A stretch of 64,000 nt of DNA. Source: Methanosarcina sp. KYL-1. Lineage in GTDB: Archaea > Halobacteriota > Methanosarcinia > Methanosarcinales > Methanosarcinaceae. The first letter of the stretch is position 1. Each line of letters opens with the position of its first letter. A model generated the notes under the pieces. That model made no database searches. It had not been told where the DNA came from and saw only the letters and a program-made list of their open reading frames with translations. The translations under genes were made by a program, and so were the position numbers. Positions 8,901-16,694 of this stretch are shown here, piece after piece. The stretch covers positions 124,001 through 188,000 of the forward strand of contig NZ_VOUA01000003.1 in assembly GCF_024372725.1 (NCBI RefSeq), in the 5' to 3' direction.

Positions 8901-9905
8901 CAGGGTATCTGTCAGGTTTGCAGCATCAAGCGCTGCCAGGAGTGCCGTGAAGTTCCCGTCAGCTTCTGCCGTGTCGATGATGTCCGGAACTGCAGCTTCT
9001 TCTGCAACCAATATATTTACAACAAATTTTGCTTCCTCGAGTACAGGTTCTCCTCCTTCTTCAAGGGCGTACAGGAAACTGACGTTGTCGCCGGCAAGCA
9101 CAGGGTTCATGCCGATATCCTCAGGAGCCGTTTCGCCGTTTATCAGAATGAACCATTTCTCCTGGGTTGCATTGTCGTTTTGTATCCCATCTATACTCTC
9201 AAGTATGAGGGATTTCTCTGTCATGTTTCCGTTTCCATTCCCGGCCATTTTCCCCATTTCGGATACCTTGAAATCAAGGCCTGTTGCTACGAGGGCTCCC
9301 AGGTCCGTGAAGTTGTCGATCTCATAGCTTGCAGTGGCGTTGTTGCTGGGAACGAAGGTGAAGTTGCCCGGGATAAGGGTTACGGTGTCGTTATAAAGCT
9401 CCTCAGGCCCTTCTTCCGGCGGGAGAAGCACGGCATCTATCACATGGATGACCCCGTTGTTGGCAAAGATGTCCGTTTCGGTGAGATTCGCATCTCCCAC
9501 CATAAGCCCGGTTTCAGTCACTGTTATCGGGAAGGTGGTCCCCTGGATGGTCGTGACGTTTGTCTGGTTGCTCAGGTTTTCTTCTGTCAGGTTACCCTCA
9601 ACAACGTGGTTCAGAAGGATTCCACTCAGGGTTTCTGTATCGTTGAGGAGGGCTTCCAGCGTCCCTTCGGGTAGAGCTTCAAAAGCCTCATTCGTCGGGG
9701 CAAAGACCGTGTAGGGGCCTTCTTCACTGAGTGTGGAATTCAGGCCCGTGACGTTCAGAGCTTCCGTGAGCTTGCTGAAGTTTTCATCCCCTGCTGCTAT
9801 TTCCGCTACATTCTTTTGCGCATCTTCTTCCAGCGCCCAGGCAGCGGCGCAGGAGACCATGCTCAAAAGTAGCAAAAATATCAAAGTATTCACTATATGG
9901 TTCAA
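5988..9905 (-). CDS. Secreted multi-domain fasciclin (FAS1) protein with internal tandem duplication
   Basis: Predicted extracellular adhesion-type protein of 1305 residues. After a hydrophobic signal peptide (to about residue 25) come six FAS1 domains, each with the TVFAPT(D/N)(D/E)AF box and a closing GVIH(V/A)IDAVL strand. Between FAS1-1 and FAS1-2, and between FAS1-2 and FAS1-3, sits a related ~130-residue module ending FLYALEEGGEPVLEE or FWYTLEEGGEPVLEE (DUF4430-like by its ING, AGD and VSF pattern). FAS1-5/6 are near copies of FAS1-3/4. The last ~170 residues are a beta-rich domain (PLKGYWINIP, PYDGYWVYVK), and no C-terminal anchor is visible. It is acidic and rich in N-x-T/S sites. Start is either TTG at 9905 or GTG at 9893, upstream of the signal peptide. 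Substrate or partner is unknown. Confidence 0.88.
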   Translation of the reverse strand: MNHIVNTLIFLLLLSMVSCAAAWALEEDAQKNVAEIAAGDENFSKLTEALNVTGLNSTLSEEGPYTVFAPTNEAFEALPEGTLEALLNDTETLSGILLNHVVEGNLTEENLSNQTNVTTIQGTTFPITVTETGLMVGDANLTETDIFANNGVIHVIDAVLLPPEEGPEELYNDTVTLIPGNFTFVPSNNATASYEIDNFTDLGALVATGLDFKVSEMGKMAGNGNGNMTEKSLILESIDGIQNDNATQEKWFILINGETAPEDIGMNPVLAGDNVSFLYALEEGGEPVLEEAKFVVNILVAEEAAVPDIIDTAEADGNFTALLAALDAANLTDTLREEGPYTVFAPTDDAFEALPNETIDAIVNDPNMLTNILLYHVAPGELMEADVVNLTSITTLQGSLLPVNVTEEGIFVGNAKIIQSDIETSNGVIHVIDAVLTLPEEEGAEVLFDDNVTLTPGNFTFVPSNNATASYEIDNFTDLGALYASELSFNASDEAFESTGGFLLESIDGFENSPETFEAWYIFINGEQAPEAFGLNTVAAGDTVSFWYTLEEGGEPVLEETKYLVNITVAEEPIPPEEPPVELVDIIETANETGNFTALLGAIETANLTETLKGEGPYTVFAPTDDAFAALPNETVEALQNDTVLKDILLYHVAEGKLMEADLQNVTNVTTLQGSNLTVNATEEGIFVGDAKIIIADIETSNGVIHAIDAVLIPPEAPPEEMDIIDTAEAYGNFTALLEALETANLTETLRGEGPYTVFAPTDDAFAALPNETIAALQNDTEMLTEILLYHVAEEKLMEVDLQNVTNVTTLQGSNQTVNVTEEGIFIGDAKIIVADIEASNGVIHAIDAVLIPPEEPPVELVDIIETANETGNFTALLGAIETANLTETLKGEGPYTVFAPTDDAFAALPNETVEALQNDTVLKDILLYHVAEGKLMEADLQNVTNVTTLQGSNLTVNATEEGIFVGDAKIIIADIETSNGVIHAIDAVLIPPEAPPEEMDIIDTAEAYGNFTALLEALETANLTETLRGEGPYTVFAPTDDAFAALPNETIAALQNDTEMLTEILLYHVAEEKLMEVDLQNVTNVTTLQGSNQTVNVTEEGIFIGDAKIIVADIEASNGVIHAIDAVLIPPEEPPTTWYFFSIPFEAEDTSVDSLLAGVDFNALIYYNSSSMLYEDVLYIEPLKGYWINIPPETEFNASEQFSSAAKKVAAVPPSMKLYPGWNAVGSPSEYNLTADTTFITINDSYVKVIGPWVPDETGYGSYAFVGYNGLTGELNGNQVGTDIFEVKPYDGYWVYVKEETVLA
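6505..8172 (-). repeat. 834-bp tandem duplication inside the fasciclin gene
   Basis: Two copies of an 834-bp unit (278 codons, two FAS1 domains) lie head to tail, about 6505-7338 and 7339-8172. From about 6528 onward they read the same base for base wherever I compared them, including synonymous positions. The outer few bases differ. Such identity implies recent duplication or ongoing gene conversion. Confidence 0.9.
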
Positions 9906-10504
9906 AATTGACCTAATTTTGATTCCCCCATTCTATTTCTCCCATCAGACGCAAACAGGGTTCGGATCTGATTGAGATTTTTCTTTGTGTGAATATTTAT
10001 GAATTCAAGTTTAATATATCATAAAAAAAGTATTTGTATTTTGTTATTTATATTATTTAATAATGAATATTATTTTTATTATATAATTTATTCTAACTCT
10101 TATAAATAAGGAAGTTCCCAATCTTTGGGGCTGTTTCCCTGCATTTTGATTTTGTGCTAATAGGTATGAAAAACTTCCGGGTAATCGTTTCCGAAGCCCC
10201 GGAGGCTCTTTAAGGCATACCTGCAGTCTGCACGCTCTCAAGGAGTGTTACCTTTTGAATTTCATATGCGTAAAAAAAGAATGTGAAATTGAGGATATAT
10301 ATATCGAATAATTTTTATCTTTTTCCAGTTACTGGAAAATCGGGCTAAATAGTCTTAAAAAGTTGCCTTACTCTAGTCAGAATACAAAGATGTTTTAGTT
10401 AGAATATTTTTCATATGTTGCAGGTGACGAGCCTGGAAAGCAGGGAATAATAAAGCAAAATTCAGGAAGGACTCAGAGGAGAAAAAAGTAGAGAAAAGGA
10501 AGGG
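9906..10504. other. AT-rich intergenic region, no gene seen
   Basis: About 600 bp between two minus-strand genes. The part next to 9905 holds AT-rich tracts with TATA-like sequences (around 10010-10090) that could serve the fasciclin gene. Only short ORFs without family features occur. No hairpin or repeat stands out. Confidence 0.5.
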
Positions 10505-11440
10505 TTACTTCCTTTCTTTCGCATAGGCTACAATTGCGTCCTTGATTCCGTACTTAAAGGCAATGACGATTGCAATCCCCCACGCAAGCGGCCCGAAGAA
10601 GAGGTAGAGGATGCCTGTGTCGATGAGCATTGTGTCCAGGGCGAGGAGGATTACGATAAGCAGCAAAAATCCCCTCAGGAGCGGGACTATGATGTCTGCC
10701 CCTTCGATGTTCATGCCTTTTACAGTGCTGCTCAGGTAGTCCATGATAAAGTCAATGGCAAGAATTCCGACAAGCAGGATCAGGATCCCGGTGAAGAGGC
10801 GCGGCAGGTACGCGGTGATGTCGATCAGGAACTGCGTAAACATGGTAAGCTTTAAGATGTCCACCGCAGCCGTGAGGAAGATCAGGTACCCGAAGAGCCT
10901 TATAATCCCGGCAATTATCCCTGAAGTAGTCATTCCCCCTGCCTTCATGGAAGCCCCGAAGGGGGTCTTTTCCAGTTTTTCATCGACTCCGATTGCGGCA
11001 AGCAGCGTTTTTACAGTGTTGCTGATGAAATCAACGATCAGCAGTCCTAGCAGCAGGACGATAAAGGCGGAAATGATGAGGGGGATGTACAGGATAATCT
11101 CGGTAATGAAGGTTGCCACAATCTGGATGTCCAGGAGGTCTATGATAATCACGGCAAAGATGATATAGATGAACCAGCGGATCACCACTGCAAAAAAGCC
11201 CACCGTACTCATGTCCGCTTTTTTTATCATGCCTCCGATGACGGTTTTGTCAATCAGGTCGTCAAGCCCTATTTTGTCCAGCACTTTTGAGCCAAGGTTT
11301 CCTACAATGTTCCCTACTATTTTTCCCACAATAATGAGAAGAATAACTGCTACAAGAGTTGGAATAAAAGAAATGAACTGATCTGCCATACCAAGTAAAC
11401 TATTCATGATTTCCGATTGAACCAAAGTAACCACTCCCAA
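10505..11440 (-). CDS. Membrane protein with conserved TM-helix repeats (MscS-associated TM_helix type)
   Basis: Integral membrane protein of about 311 residues with two or three copies of a repeated unit. Each unit has a long hydrophobic helix (FIPTLVAVILLIIVGKIVG, YIPLIISAFIVLLLGLLIVD, YLPRLFTGILILLVGILAID), then an amphipathic segment and a second helix. This resembles the 'conserved TM helix' repeat found in proteins annotated as mechanosensitive-channel related. The soluble MscS beta domain is absent, so channel function is inferred only. Start is uncertain: a GGGAGTGGT site could serve TTG at 11425 or ATG at 11407. It is divergent from corA at 11801. Confidence 0.75.
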   Translation of the reverse strand: MGVVTLVQSEIMNSLLGMADQFISFIPTLVAVILLIIVGKIVGNIVGNLGSKVLDKIGLDDLIDKTVIGGMIKKADMSTVGFFAVVIRWFIYIIFAVIIIDLLDIQIVATFITEIILYIPLIISAFIVLLLGLLIVDFISNTVKTLLAAIGVDEKLEKTPFGASMKAGGMTTSGIIAGIIRLFGYLIFLTAAVDILKLTMFTQFLIDITAYLPRLFTGILILLVGILAIDFIMDYLSSTVKGMNIEGADIIVPLLRGFLLLIVILLALDTMLIDTGILYLFFGPLAWGIAIVIAFKYGIKDAIVAYAKERK

Positions 11441-11800
11441 TATTTTAAACCGAATCAGACGATTTCTCCCTATTCCCCTTTTTCAGGAGAAACATCTCAT
11501 TATATATTCAGCTCATTATATTATCTGATATATAATACATATATTTATCTGGTTACCTTAGTTAAGAAAAACTCCCTCTTTTCTTCATAGTTACGGTAAT
11601 CAAAATTGGTCGGAAGGGTAGCAACCAATCGGCAGGTCGGAAAAAGCGTCTTTGAACACTGTGGACAGAAACTTCAATTAAGGATAGGCCCAATTTGTAT
11701 TTGTATCTGTATTTGTATTAGAGTTCCAGTTCGTATCGCTGTAAGTCCGGTTACCATTTGCCGTACAAATCCAATTTGTATTCGACTGCGAGGTAGATCC

Positions 11801-12871
11801 GTGAAACCTGGGATGTTTGGAAAAAAGAAATCGAAGGTCGGGCTTGCCCCGGGGACACTTGTCCACGTGGGCGAAAAAAAGGCAGAAAGGGTCGTTATCA
11901 GGGTTTGGGCCTATAACAACGGCGAATTCATTGAGAAGGAACTGCAAAGTGTTGAGGAATGCCTGGCCTTTAAGGAAAAAACCGAAATGAACGTCTGGAT
12001 CAACGTGGACGGTCTCGACCGCGTTGAGGTAATTGAAAAGCTCGGGAAATATTTCGAGATCCATCCCCTTACCCTCGAAGATGTGCTCAACACCGGGCAG
12101 CGGCCAAAGATGGAAGATTACGAATCCTACATCTATACTGTCTTAAAAATGATGTTTCTTGACAGGGAAAAGGAAGAAATCGTCATGGACCAGGTGAGCA
12201 TCATCCTTGGCCCCAAATATATCCTTTCTTTCCAGGAAAGGGAAGGAGACGTTTTCGACCCTATACGGGAACGGCTCAGGAACCCCAATTCCAGGCTCCG
12301 AAAGACAGGGGTCGACTACCTGGCTTACGGCCTGATCGATGCTGTTATAGATAACTACTTTTTGATCCTCGAGCATTTCGGGGAAAAGATAGAGGACCTT
12401 GAAGATGAGCTTATCGTGAATCCGAAACCCGATACCCTGCAAACAATCCAGAGATATAAACGGGACATGATCCTTCTCCGGAAATCCGTCTGGCCCCTGA
12501 GGGAACTTATAAACGGGCTGCAGAAGATCGAGTCCGGGCTCATCAGGGAGTCAACCCAGATCTACCTCCGGGATATCTATGACCACACAATCCAGGTCAT
12601 AGACGCAATCGAAGCTTTCAGGGATATCCTCTCTTCCATGCTCGACGTCTATCTCTCCAGTTTGAGCAACAGGATGAACGACATTATGAAAGTCCTGACG
12701 ATCATCGCCACGATATTCATCCCCCTTACCTTCATTGCAGGCGTCTACGGCATGAACTTCGAATACATGCCCGAACTAAGATGGCAATGGGGCTATCCGG
12801 CAGTCATGGCTTTCATGGCTCTGGTAGGGTTTGTAATGTTTGCCTACTTTAAGAAGAGAAAATGGCTTTAA
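11801..12871 (+). CDS. corA: CorA-type divalent cation (Mg2+/Co2+) transporter
   Basis: Pentameric inner-membrane cation channel. The cytoplasmic N-terminal alpha/beta domain and long helices (EDLEDELI, LLRKSVWPLRE) lead to two C-terminal transmembrane helices. The signature YGMNF (GMN at residues 317-319 from this start) closes the first helix, and the protein ends in a basic KKRKWL tail. The start was set at GTG 11801, because GAGGT lies 6 nt upstream and this gives 356 residues, a normal CorA length. ATG at 11813 is the alternative. The reading frame stays open back to 11606, but that part encodes a low-complexity ICICICI stretch made by TTGTAT hexamer repeats and is probably 5' leader. 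Confidence 0.93.
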   Translation: MKPGMFGKKKSKVGLAPGTLVHVGEKKAERVVIRVWAYNNGEFIEKELQSVEECLAFKEKTEMNVWINVDGLDRVEVIEKLGKYFEIHPLTLEDVLNTGQRPKMEDYESYIYTVLKMMFLDREKEEIVMDQVSIILGPKYILSFQEREGDVFDPIRERLRNPNSRLRKTGVDYLAYGLIDAVIDNYFLILEHFGEKIEDLEDELIVNPKPDTLQTIQRYKRDMILLRKSVWPLRELINGLQKIESGLIRESTQIYLRDIYDHTIQVIDAIEAFRDILSSMLDVYLSSLSNRMNDIMKVLTIIATIFIPLTFIAGVYGMNFEYMPELRWQWGYPAVMAFMALVGFVMFAYFKKRKWL

Positions 12872-13070
12872 GCCGGAAGGTAAGGGCTTTCCTCTTTTTT
12901 CTTTTTACCCTCTTTCCTTTCCCCTTGCCTTTTTTTCCATTTTCTTCTCTATTTTTTTTCCTTTTTCTTTTTCTGCCCTTATCTTCCTTTTCAGCCATTT
13001 TTAAATTTATTACAATGTTATTTTTTTTATAATGGTTAGGATGTATAGTTAGTAAATTTGTTTAAAAAAT
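12872..13070. promoter_or_regulatory. Pyrimidine-rich corA terminator region and AT-rich DUF432 promoter region
   Basis: A run of T/C-rich sequence (about 12888-12990) follows the corA stop, as expected for archaeal poly-T termination. From 12995 to 13065 the sequence is very AT-rich, with TTTTTTTATAATGG and TTTAAAAAATTT tracts that could contain the promoter for the DUF432-MscS pair. No precise site can be fixed by reading alone. Confidence 0.4.
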
Positions 13071-13844
13071 TTGAATGATGGAAGAATGATTGGAATAAAC
13101 ATGTACGGCTATCATGAACTCCCTTTTTCGGTGGAGCAGGAAGGAATTTCAATCTCCATGGAAAGGGTTGGAGAGCGGTGGGTATACAGGAGGACCTTCG
13201 GGTCCGATGAGGTGGAAAAGCTTGTCCTGGGAAATGATAAGAGCCTCATCATAAACCCCGTAGAGCCCCTGAACACCCCCAAGGAGATCACCCCCAACCT
13301 GTTGATCGAGTTTGAAAAAACGCTGCTCCTGGGAGCAGGAGAAAAACAGCAGATCTTTTTGACCTTCCCGGTTGAGATAGGGATCTTTATCTCGGAAAAG
13401 GCAAACAAGAACCTTGAAATCCTTGACGTGCTGAGCCTTGTGAAGCAGAAGTTCACCCTCTACGGAGAGGTTTCAAACGGGGTGGTCTGCAAGTACTGGA
13501 AGAGCCGGGTCTACACATCGCCTCCTTCCCTTAACCCCCTGGAGGAAGGGGTCATGGAACTGACGCTCCGGAATACTTCTTCCGAATGGGTGAAGATCTC
13601 AAAGGCGGTTTTCAATGCCTACGGGATGAAACTGTACTACGACGGGGATGTCTTCATGAAGGCAAGGATGGATATCCTCAACAAGAACTCGGCTGAAACG
13701 GGTTTCGAGCTCATGCCTCCTGAAGGGGGGCGGAAGGGAGCCCTCCTGAAAGATAAGAGAGCCAGGAAAGAGGCTTTCGGGATTTACGGTCTCAGGAAGC
13801 TTGGCCTTGTACCCCTCAAGTTTTACATGGGGTGGGGGCTGTGA
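13071..13844 (+). CDS. DUF432 family protein
   Basis: Archaeal protein of about 257 residues, matched to DUF432 by its overall pattern (HELPFSVEQEGISISMERVG, FPVEIGIFISE, YYDGDVFMKARMDIL). Function unknown. It is predicted soluble and beta-rich with no signal peptide. It overlaps the next gene (MscS), so the two are almost certainly co-translated, and a role in modulating or assembling the channel is a reasonable inference. The start is uncertain: TTG 13071, ATG 13086 and ATG 13101 are in frame and none has a strong ribosome-binding site; the sequence aligned to the family begins around MYGYHELPF. Confidence 0.8.
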   Translation: MNDGRMIGINMYGYHELPFSVEQEGISISMERVGERWVYRRTFGSDEVEKLVLGNDKSLIINPVEPLNTPKEITPNLLIEFEKTLLLGAGEKQQIFLTFPVEIGIFISEKANKNLEILDVLSLVKQKFTLYGEVSNGVVCKYWKSRVYTSPPSLNPLEEGVMELTLRNTSSEWVKISKAVFNAYGMKLYYDGDVFMKARMDILNKNSAETGFELMPPEGGRKGALLKDKRARKEAFGIYGLRKLGLVPLKFYMGWGL

Positions 13845-14776
13845 TCCCGGACATAAATTTCTCGGACATTAACTTCTTTGACTATGCCCTGTACAAGACC
13901 ACCATGAACGGTGAAGTTCATAACGTCACCCTGGGCGCCCTTTTAAAGTTCGTCCTCGTCCTCGCCCTTTCGGTAATTGCTGCCAGGATCATTACGATTT
14001 ACCTGCGCAGGTCTCTTCAGGATAAGGTAAGCAAGGATGTCCTCGAAGCCGTAATCAAGCTCCTGTATTACGGCACACTGGGCGTTGTCTTCATCTCAAT
14101 CCTTCCTCTTATAGGGCTTGACCCCTCAGGGCTGCTGCTGGCCGGAGGAGTTGCCGGTATCGTAATCGGTTTTGCGAGCCAGAACATTGTGGGAAACCTT
14201 GTTTCGGGTTTCTTCCTGATGATCGAGCGCCCCATTAAAATCGGGGACCAGGTGGAAGTCAACGGGATATCGGGCTACGTAAGCGATATCCGCATAATTT
14301 CCACCCTTGTCAGGACCTATGACGGGCTCCTGGTCCGCATCCCCAACGAGCAGGTCTTCACCACAAACATCACAAACCTCGTAGGCCACCCGGTCAGGAG
14401 GTTTGAGTACACCGTCGGGATCCGCTACAGTGACGACGCTGATGCTGCAATCTGGATCATTAAAGATCTGATCGACAAAGAGCCCTTTGCCCTCCAGAGT
14501 CCCTCCCCCTCGGTTTTCGTAAACGAGCTTGGAGACAGCTCGGTAAACATCGTTGTGAGGGTCTGGGCACCGGTAAGTGAATGGTTCGGGCTCAAAACAA
14601 GGCTGCTCTGGAACATAAAAAAGACCCTTGAAGAAAACGGCATAGAAGTCCCCTTCCCACAGCGGGTACTCCACTTTGAAACCGGGGCTAAAAAAGGGCA
14701 GAAGGTTATAGAGGAAATGAAAGAGGCAGAAGAAATAGAAAACGTGTTAAATCATGAAGAAAGGACGTTGTATTAA
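13832..14776 (+). CDS. Mechanosensitive ion channel, MscS family
   Basis: 314-residue MscS-type channel. N-terminal hydrophobic helices (about 28-48 and 70-95) precede the pore helix with the repeated small residues LLLAGGVAGIVIGFASQNIVGNL, the beta domain (IKIGDQVEVNG, VRIPNEQVFTTNITN) and the C-terminal domain ending IEVPFPQRVLHFE. The start is either GTG 13832 or GTG 13841; the latter overlaps the DUF432 stop as GTGA, the usual coupled arrangement. It forms an operon with DUF432. The tail after residue 290 is highly charged (lysine/glutamate). The other MscS at 4736-5752 lacks this partner, which suggests distinct regulation. Confidence 0.93.
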   Translation: MGAVIPDINFSDINFFDYALYKTTMNGEVHNVTLGALLKFVLVLALSVIAARIITIYLRRSLQDKVSKDVLEAVIKLLYYGTLGVVFISILPLIGLDPSGLLLAGGVAGIVIGFASQNIVGNLVSGFFLMIERPIKIGDQVEVNGISGYVSDIRIISTLVRTYDGLLVRIPNEQVFTTNITNLVGHPVRRFEYTVGIRYSDDADAAIWIIKDLIDKEPFALQSPSPSVFVNELGDSSVNIVVRVWAPVSEWFGLKTRLLWNIKKTLEENGIEVPFPQRVLHFETGAKKGQKVIEEMKEAEEIENVLNHEERTLY

Positions 14777-15003
14777 ATGAAATTGAATGAAATTGAATTA
14801 AATTGAATGAAATTGAATGAGGGGAACAGGAAGAAGAGGCTCCTGAGCAACAGGAGGTTCCTGGGTACTGGTTTCCGGACTCGGTTTATCATCCCCGGTA
14901 CTCAGTCCTTTATCCCCTGATTCACTTCTTCATCCCCTTTACTTTCTCTCTTTTCTTTTTCTTTCCTCTTTTTCTTTCCTCTTTTTCTTTCCTCTTTTTC
15001 TTT
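14777..15003. repeat. Short tandem repeats downstream of the MscS gene
   Basis: Just after the stop, four or five copies of a GAAATTGAAT-type 10-bp unit occur (about 14777-14819). A second array of 13-bp TTTCTTTCCTCTT-like pyrimidine units lies at about 14944-15003. Neither codes for a plausible protein; the pyrimidine array could also act as a poly-T terminator for the operon. Confidence 0.7.
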
Positions 15004-15039
15004 GATCTTCCCCCTCTACAAGGATGATATTTATTCGAT

Positions 15040-15570
15040 TAAATAGAAAAATAAAACCTTTTTTGATTTGCTTTTCAGGTACCGTAACTCTCACCGGGTG
15101 CGAAGCATAGCGAAGCAGCCGGCCTTTTCCATAGGTGTATATGAATAAGCGAAAGAGCATCAAATTACTTAGAAAAGGGCATTTAGATAACCAAAAAAGT
15201 TATCAGAATGACTGAGATGTGGCATTGAAATAAACAAAAAAGTCATCAGAATAACTGAGAAAAGGCATTTAGATGACCAAAAAGGGCATCTGAATGACTG
15301 AATAAGGTATTAGGATAAGCAAAAAGAGGATTCAGGTGACTAATGGACTGGTTAAGAAAAAATACAAGATAAGGAAAAAACACAAGGTTCAATTTGAGTT
15401 AGTGCTCTGGTCGTCACAACCTGAAAATATATTTATCCATTATATTTTGAACTTCTTTTAGAGAGAACTATTATATTTCTTATTTTATTTTTGGGAGGCG
15501 CCGCCAGGCAAGCTGGCGGGTGATTCCCGCATCAACCAGAATGAAAAACGGTTTCCGGGGTAAAGGGAAG
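15040..15570 (+). repeat. Paired-hairpin repeat element, copy A
   Basis: Noncoding element with the same order of parts as copy B at 23.05-23.52 kb. It opens with CAGGTACCG and TCTCACCGG, then a GC-rich left hairpin (about 15093-15123, with two GCGAAGC mini-hairpin cores) and CCTTTTCC. About nine degenerate 20-22-nt units follow (consensus near RATGACTGAAAAAGGGCATT, 15160-15345). A conserved tail has TACAAG, GGTTCAATT and TTAGTGC. The right end holds a hairpin (CCGCCAG-GCAAG-CTGGCGG, 15500-15518) and GAAAAACGGTTTCCGGGGTAAA-like sequence. Stop codons fill all frames. Copies A and B flank the protease gene region in the same orientation. Confidence 0.8.
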
Positions 15571-15780
15571 TAATTCCTCTCATGTTAATTCCTCTCATGT
15601 TAATTCCCCTCCTATTAATTCCCCTCATGTTAATTCCTCTCATGTTAATTCCCCTCCTATTAATTCCCCTCATGTTAATTCCTCTCATGTTAATTCCTCT
15701 CATGTTAATTCCTCTCATGTTAATTCCTCTCATGTTAATTTCCCTCCTATTAATTTCCCTCCTATTAATTCCTCTCATCT
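15571..15780 (+). repeat. 14 x 15-bp tandem repeat abutting element A and the hydrolase 3' end
   Basis: Fourteen units of TAATTCCTCTCATGT or the variant TAATTCCCCTCCTAT. It begins exactly where element A ends and runs into the last codons of the minus-strand hydrolase, whose stop TAA lies in the final unit. It is translatable on both strands because 15 is a multiple of 3, but the peptide is pure repeat and there is no reason to call it a gene. Confidence 0.9.
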
Positions 15781-16367
15781 TCTTTTTCTTTCCTTTCTTC
15801 AAGGGCATCCCGGATTTTTTTGACAGTACGAGCTCCCGGAGTACCTTTCATGTTGTGGGGCGGCCACTGCCCGGATTTGATTTCTTCCGAGTTTTCATCG
15901 TGCTCATCTTCGAGGAGCAGGATGAGTTCGATGTCGTCGGGAATGTCGTTTACCATCTTTGCCCCGCAGACCTCGAGTTCTCCCAGGGCTTCTTTTCCTT
16001 TTGCTTCGTCGAAGGAGACAGTGCAGCCTTTTACGACATTTGTCCGAAAGCCTCTCTCAAGAAAGCCGAGAGAGTTGTGGTATATGCAGACCTCGTCAAC
16101 CAGGCCTGTTATGAACACCTCTCCAATGCCCATTTCCGCAAGCTCCAGTTCCAGTTTCGGGTTTGTGAAAGCATTGTAGTGGTCTTTAGGAAGCCTGAGC
16201 ACCGGGGCATTTCCCGATTTGTAAACTTTTTTCATAAGTTTCACTATCGGGTCCACGATTGTCTTTCCCAGGGGAGCTACGAGGCCGCCTTCATATTCCC
16301 TTCCTTCATGTTCGTATTTCTCGTATACGAAATCGTTTGTCATGTCTATGATAACCAGTGCTTTCAA
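15765..16367 (-). CDS. Isochorismatase-like cysteine hydrolase with displaced metal-site segment
   Basis: 200-residue cytoplasmic protein of the isochorismatase/nicotinamidase superfamily. The catalytic triad is recognisable as Asp8 (IIDMTNDF), Lys61 (RLPKDHYNAF) and Cys94 (GLVDEVCIYHNS). In nicotinamidases the metal site (D-x-H, then WPxH followed by GTPGA) lies between the Asp and Lys. Here the matching segment is at the C-terminus: D154-E-H156, WPPH171 and GTPGA at 175-179. All expected residues are present, but in permuted order. Start TTG 16367 is supported by GGGTGA 4-5 nt upstream. The substrate is not predictable. The last residues are encoded by a 15-bp repeat array. Confidence 0.82.
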   Translation of the reverse strand: MKALVIIDMTNDFVYEKYEHEGREYEGGLVAPLGKTIVDPIVKLMKKVYKSGNAPVLRLPKDHYNAFTNPKLELELAEMGIGEVFITGLVDEVCIYHNSLGFLERGFRTNVVKGCTVSFDEAKGKEALGELEVCGAKMVNDIPDDIELILLLEDEHDENSEEIKSGQWPPHNMKGTPGARTVKKIRDALEERKEKEDERN

Positions 16368-16694
16368 GCTTTCACCCTTATCTTTATCCTTTAATCCATC
16401 TTGTCTCTTATCTTCTATTTGCGTTATTTACGATAAGTTTACCTCAGAAGCCTTTTTTGAAGTAATTTTTCCTGGACAAGCATGACAATATAAAAACACT
16501 TAAAATATAAAAACACTTAATACTTATATAAATATAATAATACTCAATTGTTTAGTCCAATTTTGTACTAAAAAATTAGTATGTTATTTTTTGAAATGTA
16601 CTTGTTATTTCGCTTTTAAGCCGATTATGAAGCTTAATCTGCTTTCTAACTTTAAAATAATTAAGAAGCAAAATAAAACGGATAAAGGGATAAA
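16368..16694. promoter_or_regulatory. AT-rich divergent promoter region
   Basis: 327 bp between the divergently transcribed hydrolase and surface-protein genes. A duplicated AATATAAAAACACTTAA block and TATATAAATATAATAA (about 16485-16535) give several TATA candidates. AAAGGGATAAA precedes the ATG at 16695 as ribosome-binding site. No conserved operator was recognised. Confidence 0.45.

Noticed and set aside
6537-9674. 1045-codon ORF on the plus strand opposite the fasciclin gene
   Set aside because: It is the antisense shadow of the repeat-rich FAS1 gene; composition and repeats follow the real gene, and the minus-strand product has clear domains and a signal peptide.
11606-11800. N-terminal extension of CorA with an ICICICI stretch
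   Set aside because: Encoded by a TTGTAT hexamer repeat, absent from the family, and a good ribosome-binding site precedes GTG 11801.
14939-15163. Lysine-rich 74-codon ORF in the pyrimidine repeats
   Set aside because: Product of a 13-bp repeat array only.
15160-15345. CRISPR-like or tRNA-like content in the paired-hairpin elements
   Set aside because: The 21-nt units are degenerate and contiguous, with no constant repeat and unique spacer. The GGTTCAATTCG stretch resembles a T loop, but no acceptor, D or anticodon arms can be built around it.
15582-16394. 270-codon plus-strand ORF across the 15-bp repeats and the hydrolase gene
   Set aside because: Its first part is pure repeat translation (MLIPL units) and the rest is the complement of a gene with intact catalytic motifs.
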